Shown: positions 27,724 to 36,460 of the stretch, in pieces
Position numbering within the stretch: the stretch's first letter is position 1
How the letters are laid out: each line of letters begins with the position of its first letter
Assembly: GCA_026398815.1 (NCBI GenBank)
Contig: JAPLSA010000008.1
Location: 124,001 to 188,000 of the forward strand
Direction of reading: 5' to 3'
DNA: 64,000 nucleotides
From: Gammaproteobacteria bacterium
GTDB lineage: Bacteria; Pseudomonadota; Gammaproteobacteria; Nevskiales; Nevskiaceae
Notes under the pieces: generated by a model
Seen by the model: the letters and a program-made list of their open reading frames with translations, nothing else
What the model was told of the DNA's origin: nothing
The model's database searches: none
Translations under genes and position numbers: made by a program

Positions 27724-29964
27724 TCAAGAGCCGGACTCGCCGGTGCGGCCGCTGGCCACCGCCGCCATCGCATCGACCCGCTGGTAGCCGCGCGGCAGCG
27801 GATTGCCGCGCGAGGCCCGCGCCGCGACATAGCTCGTGTCGAGATCGCTGGCCTTGATGGTCAGCCGGCGCTTGAGGCTGGTGACTTCCAGCGCGCTGCC
27901 GGCCGGCAGCACGCAGGCGGCGACGATGCGGTCCTCGCCCTTCAGCCCGATCAGCTTATTGCCCTTGCCCTTGGCCAGTTCCGGCAGTTCGGTGATCGGG
28001 AACACCAGCAGCCGGCCTTCGGCGGTGGCGACCGCCAGCCGGTCGTCCGGCTTGCGGGTGACCAGCGGCGGCAGCGGCTGGCCTTCCAGGCTCAGGCAGG
28101 CCTTGCCGGCCTTGTTGCGGCCCTGCAGGTCGTCGAGCTTGGCGATGAAGCCGTAGCCGTCGGAGCCGGCGAGCACGTAGCGGTCGACACCCTCGCCGGC
28201 CAGCAGGGAGACGATCGAGGCGCCGTCCTGCAGGTCGAGCCGGGTGGTCACCGGCTCGCCCTGACCACGGGCGCTCGGCAGTTCGCGCGGGTTCAGCGTG
28301 TAGGCGCGGCCCTTCGAGTCCAGCCCGATCAGTAGGTGGTTGGTGCGCCCGGCAACCGAGGTCAGGTACTCGTCGCCGGTCTTGTACGACAGGCCGTGTA
28401 CATCGACCTCGTGGCCCTTGGCGGCGCGAATCCAGCCGGCCTTGGACAGCACGATGGTGATTGGCTCGCTGGGCAGGATCTCGGTCGCTTCCAGCGCCAC
28501 GGCAGGCGCGCGGGCCACCAGCGGGCAGCGGCGGTCATCACCGTACTTCTTGGCGTCCTCGTCGATTTCCTTGGCCACCAGCTTCTTCAGCTTGGCTTCC
28601 GAGGACAGCAGGTCTTCGAGCTTCGCGCGTTCCTTGGCCAGTTCGTCCTGCTCGCCCCGGATCTGCATCTCCTCGATCTTCTGCAGGTGGCGCAGGCGCA
28701 GATCGAGGATCGCGGTGGCCTGGATGTCGCTGAGGCCGAAGCGCGCCATCAGTTCGGCGTGCGGGTCTTCCTCGAAGCGGATGATCCGGATCACCTCGTC
28801 GATGTTCAGGTAGGCGATCAGCAGGCCGTCGAGGATATGCAGCCGCTCGTTGACTTTGTTCAGCCGGTGCTCGAGACGGCGGCGCACCGTGGCGACGCGG
28901 TAGACCAGCCATTCCGACAGAATCTCAGGCAGGTTCTTGACCCGCGGCCGGCCGTCGAGACCGATCATGTTCAGGTTCACGCGCGCCGACTTTTCCAGGT
29001 CGGTGGTCGCGAACAGGTGGGTCATCAGCTGCTCGACGTCGACGCGGCTGGAGCGCGGGATGATGACGATGCGAACCGGGTTCTCGTGATCCGACTCGTC
29101 GCGCAGGTCATCGACCAGCGGCAGCTTCTTGGCCCGCATCTGCTCGGCGATCTGCTCCTGGATCTTCGACGGCGACACCTGATGCGGCAGGTTGGTGATG
29201 ACGATGTTCTCGTCCTCGCGTTCCCAGCGGGCCCGCATGCGGACCATGCCGTTGCCGCTGTCGTAGAGCTTCCGCAGCTCGGCCCGCTCGCTGATGATTT
29301 CGCAGCCGGTCGGGAAGTCCGGGCCGGGCAGCACCTCCATCACCTGATCGAGCGTCGTTGCCGGCTCCTTCAGCAGCAGCTGGCAGGCGGCCGCGAGTTC
29401 GCGCAGGTTGTGCGGCGGGATGTCGGTGGCCATGCCGACGGCGATGCCGGTGGTGCCGTTGACCAGGATGTTCGGCAGCCGCGCCGGCAAGAGCTTCGGC
29501 TCGGTCATCGTGCCGTCGAAGTTCGGCACCCAGTCGGAGGTGCCCATCTCCAGCTCGCCCAGCAGGGTCGCCGCGTAGGGGGTGAGCTTGGCTTCGGTGT
29601 AGCGCATCGCCGCAAAGCTCTTGGGATCGTCCGCCGAACCCCAGTTGCCCTGACCATCGACCAGCGGATAGCGATAGCTGAACGGCTGCGCCATCGTCAC
29701 CATCGCTTCGTAGCAGGCGGAATCGCCATGCGGATGGAATTTGCCGATGACGTCGCCGACGGTGCGCGCCGACTTCTTCGGCTTCGACTGTGCCGACAGG
29801 CCCAGCTCGCTCATCGCGTAGATGATGCGCCGCTGCACGGGCTTGAGGCCGTCGGCGATGTGCGGCAGTGCGCGGTCGAGCACCACGTACATCGAGTAGT
29901 CGAGATAGGCCTTTTCAGCGAAAAGGCGCAGCGGCAGGCGTTCGGTTTCGGTCGTTTCGCTCAT
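27724..29964 (-). CDS. parC: DNA topoisomerase IV subunit A
   Basis: 746 aa (E. coli 752). It decatenates chromosomes with ParE. The catalytic Tyr is in [15 protein letters not shown]. The quinolone-resistance region reads [13 protein letters not shown], i.e. Ser and Glu at the positions usual for susceptible strains. The C-terminal domain has ParC-type blades (for example [20 protein letters not shown]). The start at 29964 ([25 protein letters not shown]) was chosen over an ATG 11 codons upstream because homologues start there. Confidence 0.97.
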   Translation of the reverse strand: MSETTETERLPLRLFAEKAYLDYSMYVVLDRALPHIADGLKPVQRRIIYAMSELGLSAQSKPKKSARTVGDVIGKFHPHGDSACYEAMVTMAQPFSYRYPLVDGQGNWGSADDPKSFAAMRYTEAKLTPYAATLLGELEMGTSDWVPNFDGTMTEPKLLPARLPNILVNGTTGIAVGMATDIPPHNLRELAAACQLLLKEPATTLDQVMEVLPGPDFPTGCEIISERAELRKLYDSGNGMVRMRARWEREDENIVITNLPHQVSPSKIQEQIAEQMRAKKLPLVDDLRDESDHENPVRIVIIPRSSRVDVEQLMTHLFATTDLEKSARVNLNMIGLDGRPRVKNLPEILSEWLVYRVATVRRRLEHRLNKVNERLHILDGLLIAYLNIDEVIRIIRFEEDPHAELMARFGLSDIQATAILDLRLRHLQKIEEMQIRGEQDELAKERAKLEDLLSSEAKLKKLVAKEIDEDAKKYGDDRRCPLVARAPAVALEATEILPSEPITIVLSKAGWIRAAKGHEVDVHGLSYKTGDEYLTSVAGRTNHLLIGLDSKGRAYTLNPRELPSARGQGEPVTTRLDLQDGASIVSLLAGEGVDRYVLAGSDGYGFIAKLDDLQGRNKAGKACLSLEGQPLPPLVTRKPDDRLAVATAEGRLLVFPITELPELAKGKGNKLIGLKGEDRIVAACVLPAGSALEVTSLKRRLTIKASDLDTSYVAARASRGNPLPRGYQRVDAMAAVASGRTGESGS

Positions 29965-30244
29965 GTACGGCAATCGGCAAATGGGGGCAGGCGGCATTCG
30001 CGGCGGCGGAGTGTCGCACTGCGCGGCGGCAATGTGGGATGCGGCAGCGCAGGCCGGCGTTCACCGGCGCGACTTTCAGCGGGCGCCAAACCGCCGACAT
30101 GACGGTCGGATCACAGGATTTGTTACGAAAATTAATGTTTTGTCCATTGTTTCAATCCGAACACTGCCTTTACGCTTGTCAGGCCCATGCGACCGTTCAC
30201 GGCCGCCGGCCCCCCTGACATCACAAATCAATAAGGAGTTTTGA

Positions 30245-30631
30245 ATGAACAAGAAGACGATCCTGGCTCTCGCCATCACCGCCGCAGCCGCGTCGACGCC
30301 GGCGATGGCAGCCCCGGGCGGCGTGGTCGGCGGCGTGGTCGGCACGGTGCGCGCCGTGCTGGCGGCCCCGGGCACGACGGTGGCTGGTCTGGTCGAGGCG
30401 CTGCCGACGATCACCAACGACGCCGTCGCCGGTGTCACCAACGCGCTGAACGCCGTGCCGCCGGTGCTGCTCGGCACCCCGGGCCTGCAGAACACCTCGC
30501 AGTCGATCACCGTGCCGCTGCCGGGCCCGGCGTTCCTGAACGCCACCGTCGCCCACCTGCCGGGCAAGCTGAGCGTCAGCGCCACCGGCGCCGGCCCGCT
30601 CGTGGTGACGATCACCACCGGCAACCGTTGA
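30245..30631 (+). CDS. Small secreted protein of unknown family (paralogue A)
   Basis: 128 aa, preceded by an AAGGAG ribosome-binding site. Signal peptide MNKKTILALAITAAAASTPAMA. The mature protein is Gly/Val/Ala-rich with few charged residues. The C-terminal half shares a pattern with the gene at 30921: TVPLPGPAFLN, then LP.KLSV.A and GPLVVTI.TG.R. No known family was recognised. It is a single gene between an upstream region at 29965-30244, which is AT-richer around 30110-30180 and probably holds the promoter, and a strong terminator. The periplasm, surface or medium are possible locations. Confidence 0.8.
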   Translation: MNKKTILALAITAAAASTPAMAAPGGVVGGVVGTVRAVLAAPGTTVAGLVEALPTITNDAVAGVTNALNAVPPVLLGTPGLQNTSQSITVPLPGPAFLNATVAHLPGKLSVSATGAGPLVVTITTGNR

Positions 30632-30652
30632 TCCAGGCGGCTGGCTGAACCG

Positions 30653-30679
30653 AAAGGCCCGGCACTGCCGGGCCTTTCC
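30653..30679 (+). terminator. Intrinsic terminator after secreted paralogue A
   Basis: Perfect 12-bp arms AAAGGCCCGGCA / TGCCGGGCCTTT with a 1-nt spacer. The rest of the 289-bp gap to the next gene (30680-30920) presumably holds its promoter; no clear boxes are assigned. Confidence 0.85.
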
Positions 30680-30920
30680 GCGAGCAACGGTCGCGTGCAT
30701 CTGGCATCTTTAAGCCCGGTGCGTCTGCCCGACATGCTTGATATTCATTGTTGCCGACGACACACTGTCAGCGATCGTATGGTACCGGACGTTCAGGTAA
30801 ATCATCTTTCGCTTCAACGGCTTCCCGGCTGACACGACTTTGGGTGGAAGCACTCGCCGCCGATCGTCGATACCGTTACCGGGCCGTCATCCAACTAAAT
30901 TCCGTCGTGGAGGAAAAAAC

Positions 30921-31292
30921 ATGAAGAAGCTCGTATTGATCACCGCGCTCGCCGCCAGCTCGGTGCTGGCACCGGCGCAGGCCGCTCCGGCCAACGGCCT
31001 CGGCCAGACGCTGGCAGCGGTGCTGCAGCGCCCGGTCGGCACCGTGACCGACATCGTTCGCGGCTATCCGGCCATCACCCAGGAACTGGCGCCGATCGGC
31101 GTCGACCTGCTGCTGGTCGTGCCGTCGCTGCTGCGCGGCGAACCGGTCACCCGGAACATCCGCACCGTCACGGTCGCCCTGCCGGGCCCGGCGTTCCTGA
31201 ACCAGAACATCGTCAACATTCCGGATACCCTGCGCGTCAACGTTGCAGCGTCCGGCCCGCTGGTCATCACCGTTGGCACCGGCGGCCGCTGA
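30921..31292 (+). CDS. Small secreted protein of unknown family (paralogue B)
   Basis: 123 aa with ribosome-binding site GGAGG. Signal peptide MKKLVLITALAASSVLAPAQA. It shares with paralogue A the C-terminal block TVALPGPAFLN, then IVNIPDTLRVNVAASGPLVITV and a final TGGR-type end. The N-terminal halves differ more but both have a GTV.....P.. pattern followed by AIT/TIT. Function unknown. It has its own terminator, so the two genes appear to be separate transcription units rather than an operon. Confidence 0.8.
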   Translation: MKKLVLITALAASSVLAPAQAAPANGLGQTLAAVLQRPVGTVTDIVRGYPAITQELAPIGVDLLLVVPSLLRGEPVTRNIRTVTVALPGPAFLNQNIVNIPDTLRVNVAASGPLVITVGTGGR

Positions 31293-31322
31293 GCGTCAAC
31301 GTCCCGCCCGTGGTTGTCGTCG

Positions 31323-31349
31323 AAAGCCCGGCCTGCGCCGGGCTTTTCG
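31323..31349 (+). terminator. Intrinsic terminator after secreted paralogue B
   Basis: Arms AAAGCCCGGC / GCCGGGCTTT with a 4-nt loop and a T-rich end. It leaves only about 45 bp before the start of the next gene. Confidence 0.8.
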
Positions 31350-31393
31350 TTTTCCTGCAGCGGGATCTGCCCGCCTCCGTCCGGATCTGAATC

Positions 31394-32938
31394 GTGGCCA
31401 TTGCCCTGCCTCCGCCGATTGAACCGCAGCTGGTGACCGTGGCGGAGATCCGCCCCGCCGCCAATATCCATGTCGGCATCGGCGCGCTGACCTTCCACGT
31501 GGCGGATCGCTGCGAAATCGGTACCGACGGCATCGAGCGGGTCGCCCGCGCCGCGCAGACGCCGGCCGATTTCATCCGCGGGCTGGGTGCCGCCTGCGTG
31601 CTCAACGGCTACCCGGCGGCACGCACCGCCTATGCCGCCGAAGGCGAAACGCTGTACGTGGCGATCGACCACGGCAGGATCAGCGCCATCGACGTACCGC
31701 CGTCGCTGCAAGGCTGGTTCGAGCATCTGACCCGCAAGTCCGAGCTGCGCAGCGCCGATCTCGAACAGGCCCGCGTGCTGGCCGATACGCTGAGCGAACG
31801 GGCCGGCGACAACTACGCGATGCGCCTGCAGCCGGACGGCCGCAACGGCGCCCGGCTGGTGATCGACTCCCCGACGCCGGGCCGCCGGCAGATCGAAGGC
31901 CAGGGCGGCTTCACCACCAGCGGCAGCCGCTTTTCCGGCCGCTACCTCGCCGATGCCCAGATCCGCATGTCAATCGATGCCGGCACCGAACTGCTGGTCG
32001 GCGGCAACATCGGCATCCGGCCGTCCGGCTTGCGCAACGAGCAGAGCAGCGGCCCGTACCGTGATGCCAATGCCCAGCTCAGCCAGGTGACCCGCGCCGG
32101 CGTCTTCGCGGTGGATGCCCGTTACATCGACTTCACGCCGTCGGCCGACGCCACGCTGACCGACGGCAGCACCACGCGGCTGAGCCTGGACGGCGAGATC
32201 GGCGAAGCCGGCGTGTCCTGGCTCAGCGTGCTGCACGCCGACTACACCGAGCGGGTGACGCTGACCCTGCGCATCGCCCGCAGTCAGCAGACGCTGGATT
32301 TCGAGGATTTCCGCCTGCTGACCCAGCGCTACACCAAGGGCGAGGTCAATGTCGGCACCGCCAGCCGGCTGCGCATCGGCAGCCTGGACGTCATCGACCT
32401 GCAGACCGGCCTGAACCTGACGCAGGGCTTCACGTCCTCGCCATTCGGCCCCGGCGACCCGGCCGGCGGCCAGTTCAGCGTGATCCGGCCGGCGCTGCGC
32501 GCGACCTACGGCCCGAGCGGCTGGCTGGTGCCGACGATCGAGCTGAACGGCCAGCTGGCGACCAAGACGCTGCCGCAGCTGGAGCAGTTCGTGCTCGGCG
32601 GCATCGGCGGCCAGCGCGCCTTCGAACCCGGCACGGCAGCCGGCGACCACGGCTACGCCGGCCGGCTGTCGCTGAGCACCAAGGCGCTCGGCTGGGAATG
32701 GGCGTCGCTGAAGCCGACGCTGTTCGCCGAGTACGGCGCCAGCACGTTCCGCGACTCCCAGGCCGGCCGCCCGGATGGCACCGCGCGGCGCGCCGACGCC
32801 GGCATCGAAGTGCTGCTACGCCTGAGCCAGTACGCGGAAATCAACGCCTATGCCGCGACCTCGCTGCAACGCAGCGGCCCGTCGCAGCTGGCCGAAGACG
32901 ATCAGCAGCTCGGCGCGCGGCTGCTGCTGCGCTACTGA
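31394..32938 (+). CDS. ShlB/FhaC/HecB-family (TpsB-like) outer-membrane transporter, no visible signal peptide
   Basis: 514 aa from a GTG at 31394. Residues 1-80 are Pro-rich then resemble a POTRA domain; a second POTRA-like part follows (LVIDSPTPGRRQIEGQGGFTTSGSRFSG marks the entry to the barrel). The C-terminal barrel has the family signature FVLGGIGGQRAFEPG and GDHGYAGRLSLS, and ends in Tyr as outer-membrane barrels often do. TpsB proteins export large TpsA partners; no TpsA is seen here. A TGA lies in frame 3 nt before the GTG, so no signal peptide can be added, which is odd for this family. The two small secreted proteins lie upstream but behind terminators. Confidence 0.75.
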   Translation: MAIALPPPIEPQLVTVAEIRPAANIHVGIGALTFHVADRCEIGTDGIERVARAAQTPADFIRGLGAACVLNGYPAARTAYAAEGETLYVAIDHGRISAIDVPPSLQGWFEHLTRKSELRSADLEQARVLADTLSERAGDNYAMRLQPDGRNGARLVIDSPTPGRRQIEGQGGFTTSGSRFSGRYLADAQIRMSIDAGTELLVGGNIGIRPSGLRNEQSSGPYRDANAQLSQVTRAGVFAVDARYIDFTPSADATLTDGSTTRLSLDGEIGEAGVSWLSVLHADYTERVTLTLRIARSQQTLDFEDFRLLTQRYTKGEVNVGTASRLRIGSLDVIDLQTGLNLTQGFTSSPFGPGDPAGGQFSVIRPALRATYGPSGWLVPTIELNGQLATKTLPQLEQFVLGGIGGQRAFEPGTAAGDHGYAGRLSLSTKALGWEWASLKPTLFAEYGASTFRDSQAGRPDGTARRADAGIEVLLRLSQYAEINAYAATSLQRSGPSQLAEDDQQLGARLLLRY

Positions 32939-33837
32939 GCCGCCGGCGCGGCGCCAGCCGGCGGCAGCGCCTTCCGCAGCCGCAGCAGCGGGGGCTGACT
33001 GCCGTCCAGCGTGATGTCGCCATCGGCGACGAAGCCGAGCCGCGCCAGCAGCCGCAGCGACGCCGCATTGCCTGCAGCGACCACCGCCAGCACCGCGCGC
33101 AGGCCCAGACGCCGGGCGGCATCGTCGAGCACGGCGGCGCAGGCTTCGCTGGCGATGCCCTGCCCCATCGCTTCCGGCAGCAGCGCGTAGCCGAGATCCG
33201 GCAGCGGCAGCGCCTCGCGCTGCAGCAGGCCGCACAGGCCCAGCGGCTGGCCGCTGTCGCGGGCGACGATCGCCAGCAGGCCGTGGCCATCGCGGCGGTA
33301 GCCGGCCAGCGGGCCGTCATCGAGATAGCGGCAGGCCTCGGCCAGCGACCGCACGCCACGGTCGCCGATCTGGGTCAGGAAGCCCGGCGTGTTCAGCAGC
33401 CGCAGGATGAAGGTGGCGTCGCCGTGGTTCAGCGGGCGCAGCTGCAGGCGGACGCTGTCCAGCACCGGCACGCCCAGCCGCTCGATCGCCTTGGCCGCCT
33501 GCCAGAGCGCCTCCATGGCCAGCAGCCGCTGCGGATCGCCGCGCGGCGGCAGTTCGTCGAGATGCGCGGCCACGTGGCCGTAGCGCCGCCGGAACTTGTC
33601 GTTGGCGGCGGCCAGCGCCCGCTGCGGATCGAGATCGAGGTGGCGGGCGATGTTGGCGATCATGAACAGCAGATCGCCCAGCTCTTCCTGCCGGTGCCCG
33701 CGATCGGCCGCCTCGCGCAGCTCGCCGATTTCCTCGGCCAGCTTGTCCCACAGGCCCTGCGGATCGTCCCAGTCGAAGCCTTCGGCGGCGGCGTCCGCCT
33801 GCAGGCTTGCAGCTTCAACGAACGGATCGCGGTTCAT
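32932..33837 (-). CDS. MazG-type nucleotide pyrophosphohydrolase fused to GNAT acetyltransferase
   Basis: 301 aa in a single uninterrupted frame. Residues 1-105 correspond to the C-terminal MazG domain: EEIGELREA and EELGDLLFMIANIARHLDLDP carry the ExxE/ExxD metal-binding pattern, then ANDKFRRRY. Residues 125-290 form a RimJ/RimL-type GNAT domain (VRLQLRPLNHGDATFILRLLN; LGYALLPEAMGQGIASEA as the acetyl-CoA binding loop; NAASLRLLARLGF). Canonical MazG is about 260 aa with two MazG domains, so this has lost the first and gained GNAT. It overlaps the Nudix gene by 4 bp, giving two nucleotide-cleaning activities in one operon. Confidence 0.82.
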   Translation of the reverse strand: MNRDPFVEAASLQADAAAEGFDWDDPQGLWDKLAEEIGELREAADRGHRQEELGDLLFMIANIARHLDLDPQRALAAANDKFRRRYGHVAAHLDELPPRGDPQRLLAMEALWQAAKAIERLGVPVLDSVRLQLRPLNHGDATFILRLLNTPGFLTQIGDRGVRSLAEACRYLDDGPLAGYRRDGHGLLAIVARDSGQPLGLCGLLQREALPLPDLGYALLPEAMGQGIASEACAAVLDDAARRLGLRAVLAVVAAGNAASLRLLARLGFVADGDITLDGSQPPLLRLRKALPPAGAAPAAQ

Positions 33838-34460
33838 GCGGCCAGCAACTGCTCGCGCAGGTTCCAGAGGATCGCCGCCGTCGCGCCCCAGATCTGGTGG
33901 CCGGCGTACTGGATTTCGAGGAACGGCACGTCAAAGCCGCCTCGGCTCAGCACCTTGCGCTGGAAGCAGTCGTCATCGGCGACATGGCCCAGCGGCAGCT
34001 CGAACGCTTCGGCGACCTCGCCGGGATCAGTGATCGGCGAGAACGGGCTGTCGATATAGCCGACCACCGGCGTGATCCGGTAGCCGGTCAGAGTCGGGTG
34101 ATCGTCGAGATAGCCCAGTACCTGCACGGCCTCCGGCGGCAGGCCGACTTCCTCCTGCGCCTCGCGCAGCGCGGCGAACGCGTAGCTGCTGTCGGTCTGG
34201 TCGCGGCGGCCGCCGGGAAAGCTGATCTGGCCCTTGTGCTGGCGCAGATGGTCGGCGCGCCGGGTCAGCAGCACCGTGTGGCCGTGCGGCCGGCGCAGGA
34301 TCGGCACCAGCACCGCCGCCGGCTTCAGCAGCGATACCGCCGATTCGGTGACCAGATGGCCCAGCTTCAGCGGCAGTTCGACACGGGCGACCGGCCGCTG
34401 CAGCTCGCTGCTGCCCGCCAGCCGCAAGCGCAGCCGCGCCAACGCGTCGTCGTGATGCAT
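33834..34460 (-). CDS. Nudix hydrolase, CoA pyrophosphatase (NudL/YeaB-like)
   Basis: 208 aa. The NudL-type Nudix box reads SFPGGRRDQTDSS followed by REAQEEVGL, with the CoA-family upstream TVLLTRRADHLRQHKGQ. Homologues hydrolyse CoA and related dinucleotide pyrophosphates. The ATG at 34460 gives the usual family length; the same frame runs open upstream only as antisense of metZ. It is 17 bp downstream of metZ and overlaps the MazG-GNAT gene. Confidence 0.9.
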   Translation of the reverse strand: MHHDDALARLRLRLAGSSELQRPVARVELPLKLGHLVTESAVSLLKPAAVLVPILRRPHGHTVLLTRRADHLRQHKGQISFPGGRRDQTDSSYAFAALREAQEEVGLPPEAVQVLGYLDDHPTLTGYRITPVVGYIDSPFSPITDPGEVAEAFELPLGHVADDDCFQRKVLSRGGFDVPFLEIQYAGHQIWGATAAILWNLREQLLAA

Positions 34461-34477
34461 CGCCGGCCGCCCCGCTG

Positions 34478-35671
34478 CTAAAGGCCGCGCGCGAGGTCGG
34501 CCTTGAGGTCCTCGACGTCCTCCAGGCCCACCGCCACCCGCACCAGCCCCTCGCCGATGCCGGCCAGCCGGCGGGCTTCCGGCGTGATCCGGCCGTGGGT
34601 GGTGGTCGCCGGGTGAGTGATCGTCGTGCGGGTATCGCCGAGGTTGGCGGTGATCGACAAGAGCTGCACCGAATCGATCACCCGCCACGCCGCCTCGCGG
34701 CCGCCGTCGACCTCGAACGACACGATGCCGCCGAAGCCGGTAACGCCGCCGAGCTTCAGGTGCTGGCGCTTGGCCAGTTCGTGCTGCGGATGGCTTTCCA
34801 GCCCCGGATGGAACACCCGCGCGACCCCCGGCTGCGTTTCCAGCCAGCGGGCCAGCGCCAGCGCCGATTCGCAGTGCGCGCGCATGCGGATGCCCAGCGT
34901 TTCCAGGCCCTTCAGAAACACCCAGGCATTGAACGGGCTCATGCTCGGCCCGGCCGTGCGCATGAAGCCGAACAGGTCCTTGCCGACCCGCTGGGCATCG
35001 CCGACCACCGCGCCGCCGACGCAGCGGCCCTGCCCGTCCAGGTACTTGGTCGCCGAATGGACGACCAGATCGGCGCCCAGCTTCAGCGGCTGCTGCAGCA
35101 CCGGCGACAGGAAGCAGTTGTCGACCGCCAGCAGCGCGCCGGCGCCGTGGGCGATGTCGGCCAGCGCACGGATGTCGGCGATCTCGGTCAGCGGATTGTT
35201 CGGCGTCTCGATGAACAGCAGCCGCGTGTTCGGCCGCAGTGCCGCACCCCAGGCGTTGAGATCGCCCGGATCGACATAGGTGGTGTCGATGCCGAAGCGG
35301 CCGAGGATGTTGTTGAACAGGTTGATCGTCGAGCCGAACAGCGTGCGCGAGGCCAGGATGTGGTCGCCGGCCTTCAGCACCGACATGCACATCGCCAGGA
35401 TCGCCGACATGCCACTGGCCGTGGCCACGCAGCAGTCGCCGCCTTCCATCGCCGCCAGCCGGCGCTCGAAGGCCTGCACGGTCGGATTGGTGAAGCGCGA
35501 GTAGATATTGCCGGGCTGCTCGCCGGCGAACACCGCCGCCGCTTCGGCGGCCGTGCGGTAGACGAAGGATGAGGTCAGGTGGACGGCGGCGGAGTGCTCG
35601 CGCTCGTCGGTGCGCGGCTCCGCCGCACGCACGCCGAGCGTCGACACGCCCCAGTGGGAAAAATCGTTCAT
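34478..35671 (-). CDS. metZ: O-succinylhomoserine sulfhydrylase
   Basis: 397 aa. A PLP enzyme of the Cys/Met metabolism family that makes homocysteine from O-succinylhomoserine and sulfide. The PLP Lys is in VVHSATKYLDGQGRC, with the family block ETPNNPLTEIADI and SRFTNPTVQAFE. MetZ is favoured over MetB/MetC by the overall pattern (FVYRTAAEAAAVFAGE, ending in a GLVRVAVGLEDVEDLKADL block) and length. The start at 35671 (MNDFSHWGVSTLGVRAAEPRTDE split by a conserved core) was chosen over an unsupported upstream extension. Confidence 0.9.
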   Translation of the reverse strand: MNDFSHWGVSTLGVRAAEPRTDEREHSAAVHLTSSFVYRTAAEAAAVFAGEQPGNIYSRFTNPTVQAFERRLAAMEGGDCCVATASGMSAILAMCMSVLKAGDHILASRTLFGSTINLFNNILGRFGIDTTYVDPGDLNAWGAALRPNTRLLFIETPNNPLTEIADIRALADIAHGAGALLAVDNCFLSPVLQQPLKLGADLVVHSATKYLDGQGRCVGGAVVGDAQRVGKDLFGFMRTAGPSMSPFNAWVFLKGLETLGIRMRAHCESALALARWLETQPGVARVFHPGLESHPQHELAKRQHLKLGGVTGFGGIVSFEVDGGREAAWRVIDSVQLLSITANLGDTRTTITHPATTTHGRITPEARRLAGIGEGLVRVAVGLEDVEDLKADLARGL

Positions 35672-35820
35672 GCCGGTGGGCGAAGGATGCGGGAGGGACC
35701 GGCAGGCTGGCCGGCGCGGAAGTTTAGCGCCGAAATCCCGCCGGGCTGGCGGTCGCCCGCACTGCGGGGCAGCGCCGGTTTCCCGGATAATCAGCCGTTG
35801 CTCGTCCAGATCAGCCCGGC

Positions 35821-36447
35821 ATGGCCCGCAAACCCGCACACGAACAGTTCGACACGCTGAAGGCGATCCAGGATCGCGCCTTCGACCTGTTCGGCCGCTT
35901 CGGCTACGACGGCGTGTCGATCGGCGCGATCTCGTCGGCCGCCGGGCTGTCGAAGGGCGCGCTGTACTGGCACTACGAAAGCAAGGAAGCGCTGTTCCTG
36001 GCCTGCCTGCGGCGCCTGCATTCGCTGTTCGACGGCCACATCTTCGACCGCATGCGCGAGCCCGGCGGCGATCCGGAAGCGCGCGTGCTGCGCCTGTTCC
36101 AGGGCATGGCCCGACTGCTGCAGGACCCGCTGGTGCGCAACGGCATCGCCGGCTACTGGCTGATTCCCGACAGCCCGGAAACGGCAGCGCTGGCGGCCGA
36201 GCAGCGCGGCTTCGAGGCGCGTTCGGCACAGGCGATCCGCGACGTGCTGGCGGCCGGCGTCGATGCCGGCCGTTTCAACTTCGGCGACGATCTCGACGAC
36301 ATGTCGCGGGCGATCATCTCGATCGTCGAAGCGGTGATCCTGCCGCTGCGCCACCAGACGCCGGACGACGTGCACCGCACGCTGCGGGTGCTGGCGCGCA
36401 CGCTGTTCCGCGCCTACGACACGAGCGGCGCGCTGCCGCAGTTCTGA
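35821..36447 (+). CDS. TetR/AcrR-family transcriptional regulator
   Basis: 208 aa. The N-terminal helix-turn-helix is typical: AFDLFGRFGYDGVSIGAISSAAGLSKGALYWHYESKEALF. The C-terminal ligand-binding part is family-variable. It ends 14 bp before the convergent end of the RND pump gene at 36461, so it may regulate that pump, but no shared promoter region exists between them. It is divergent from metZ. Confidence 0.9.
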   Translation: MARKPAHEQFDTLKAIQDRAFDLFGRFGYDGVSIGAISSAAGLSKGALYWHYESKEALFLACLRRLHSLFDGHIFDRMREPGGDPEARVLRLFQGMARLLQDPLVRNGIAGYWLIPDSPETAALAAEQRGFEARSAQAIRDVLAAGVDAGRFNFGDDLDDMSRAIISIVEAVILPLRHQTPDDVHRTLRVLARTLFRAYDTSGALPQF

Positions 36448-36460
36448 ACGCTGCGCCGCC

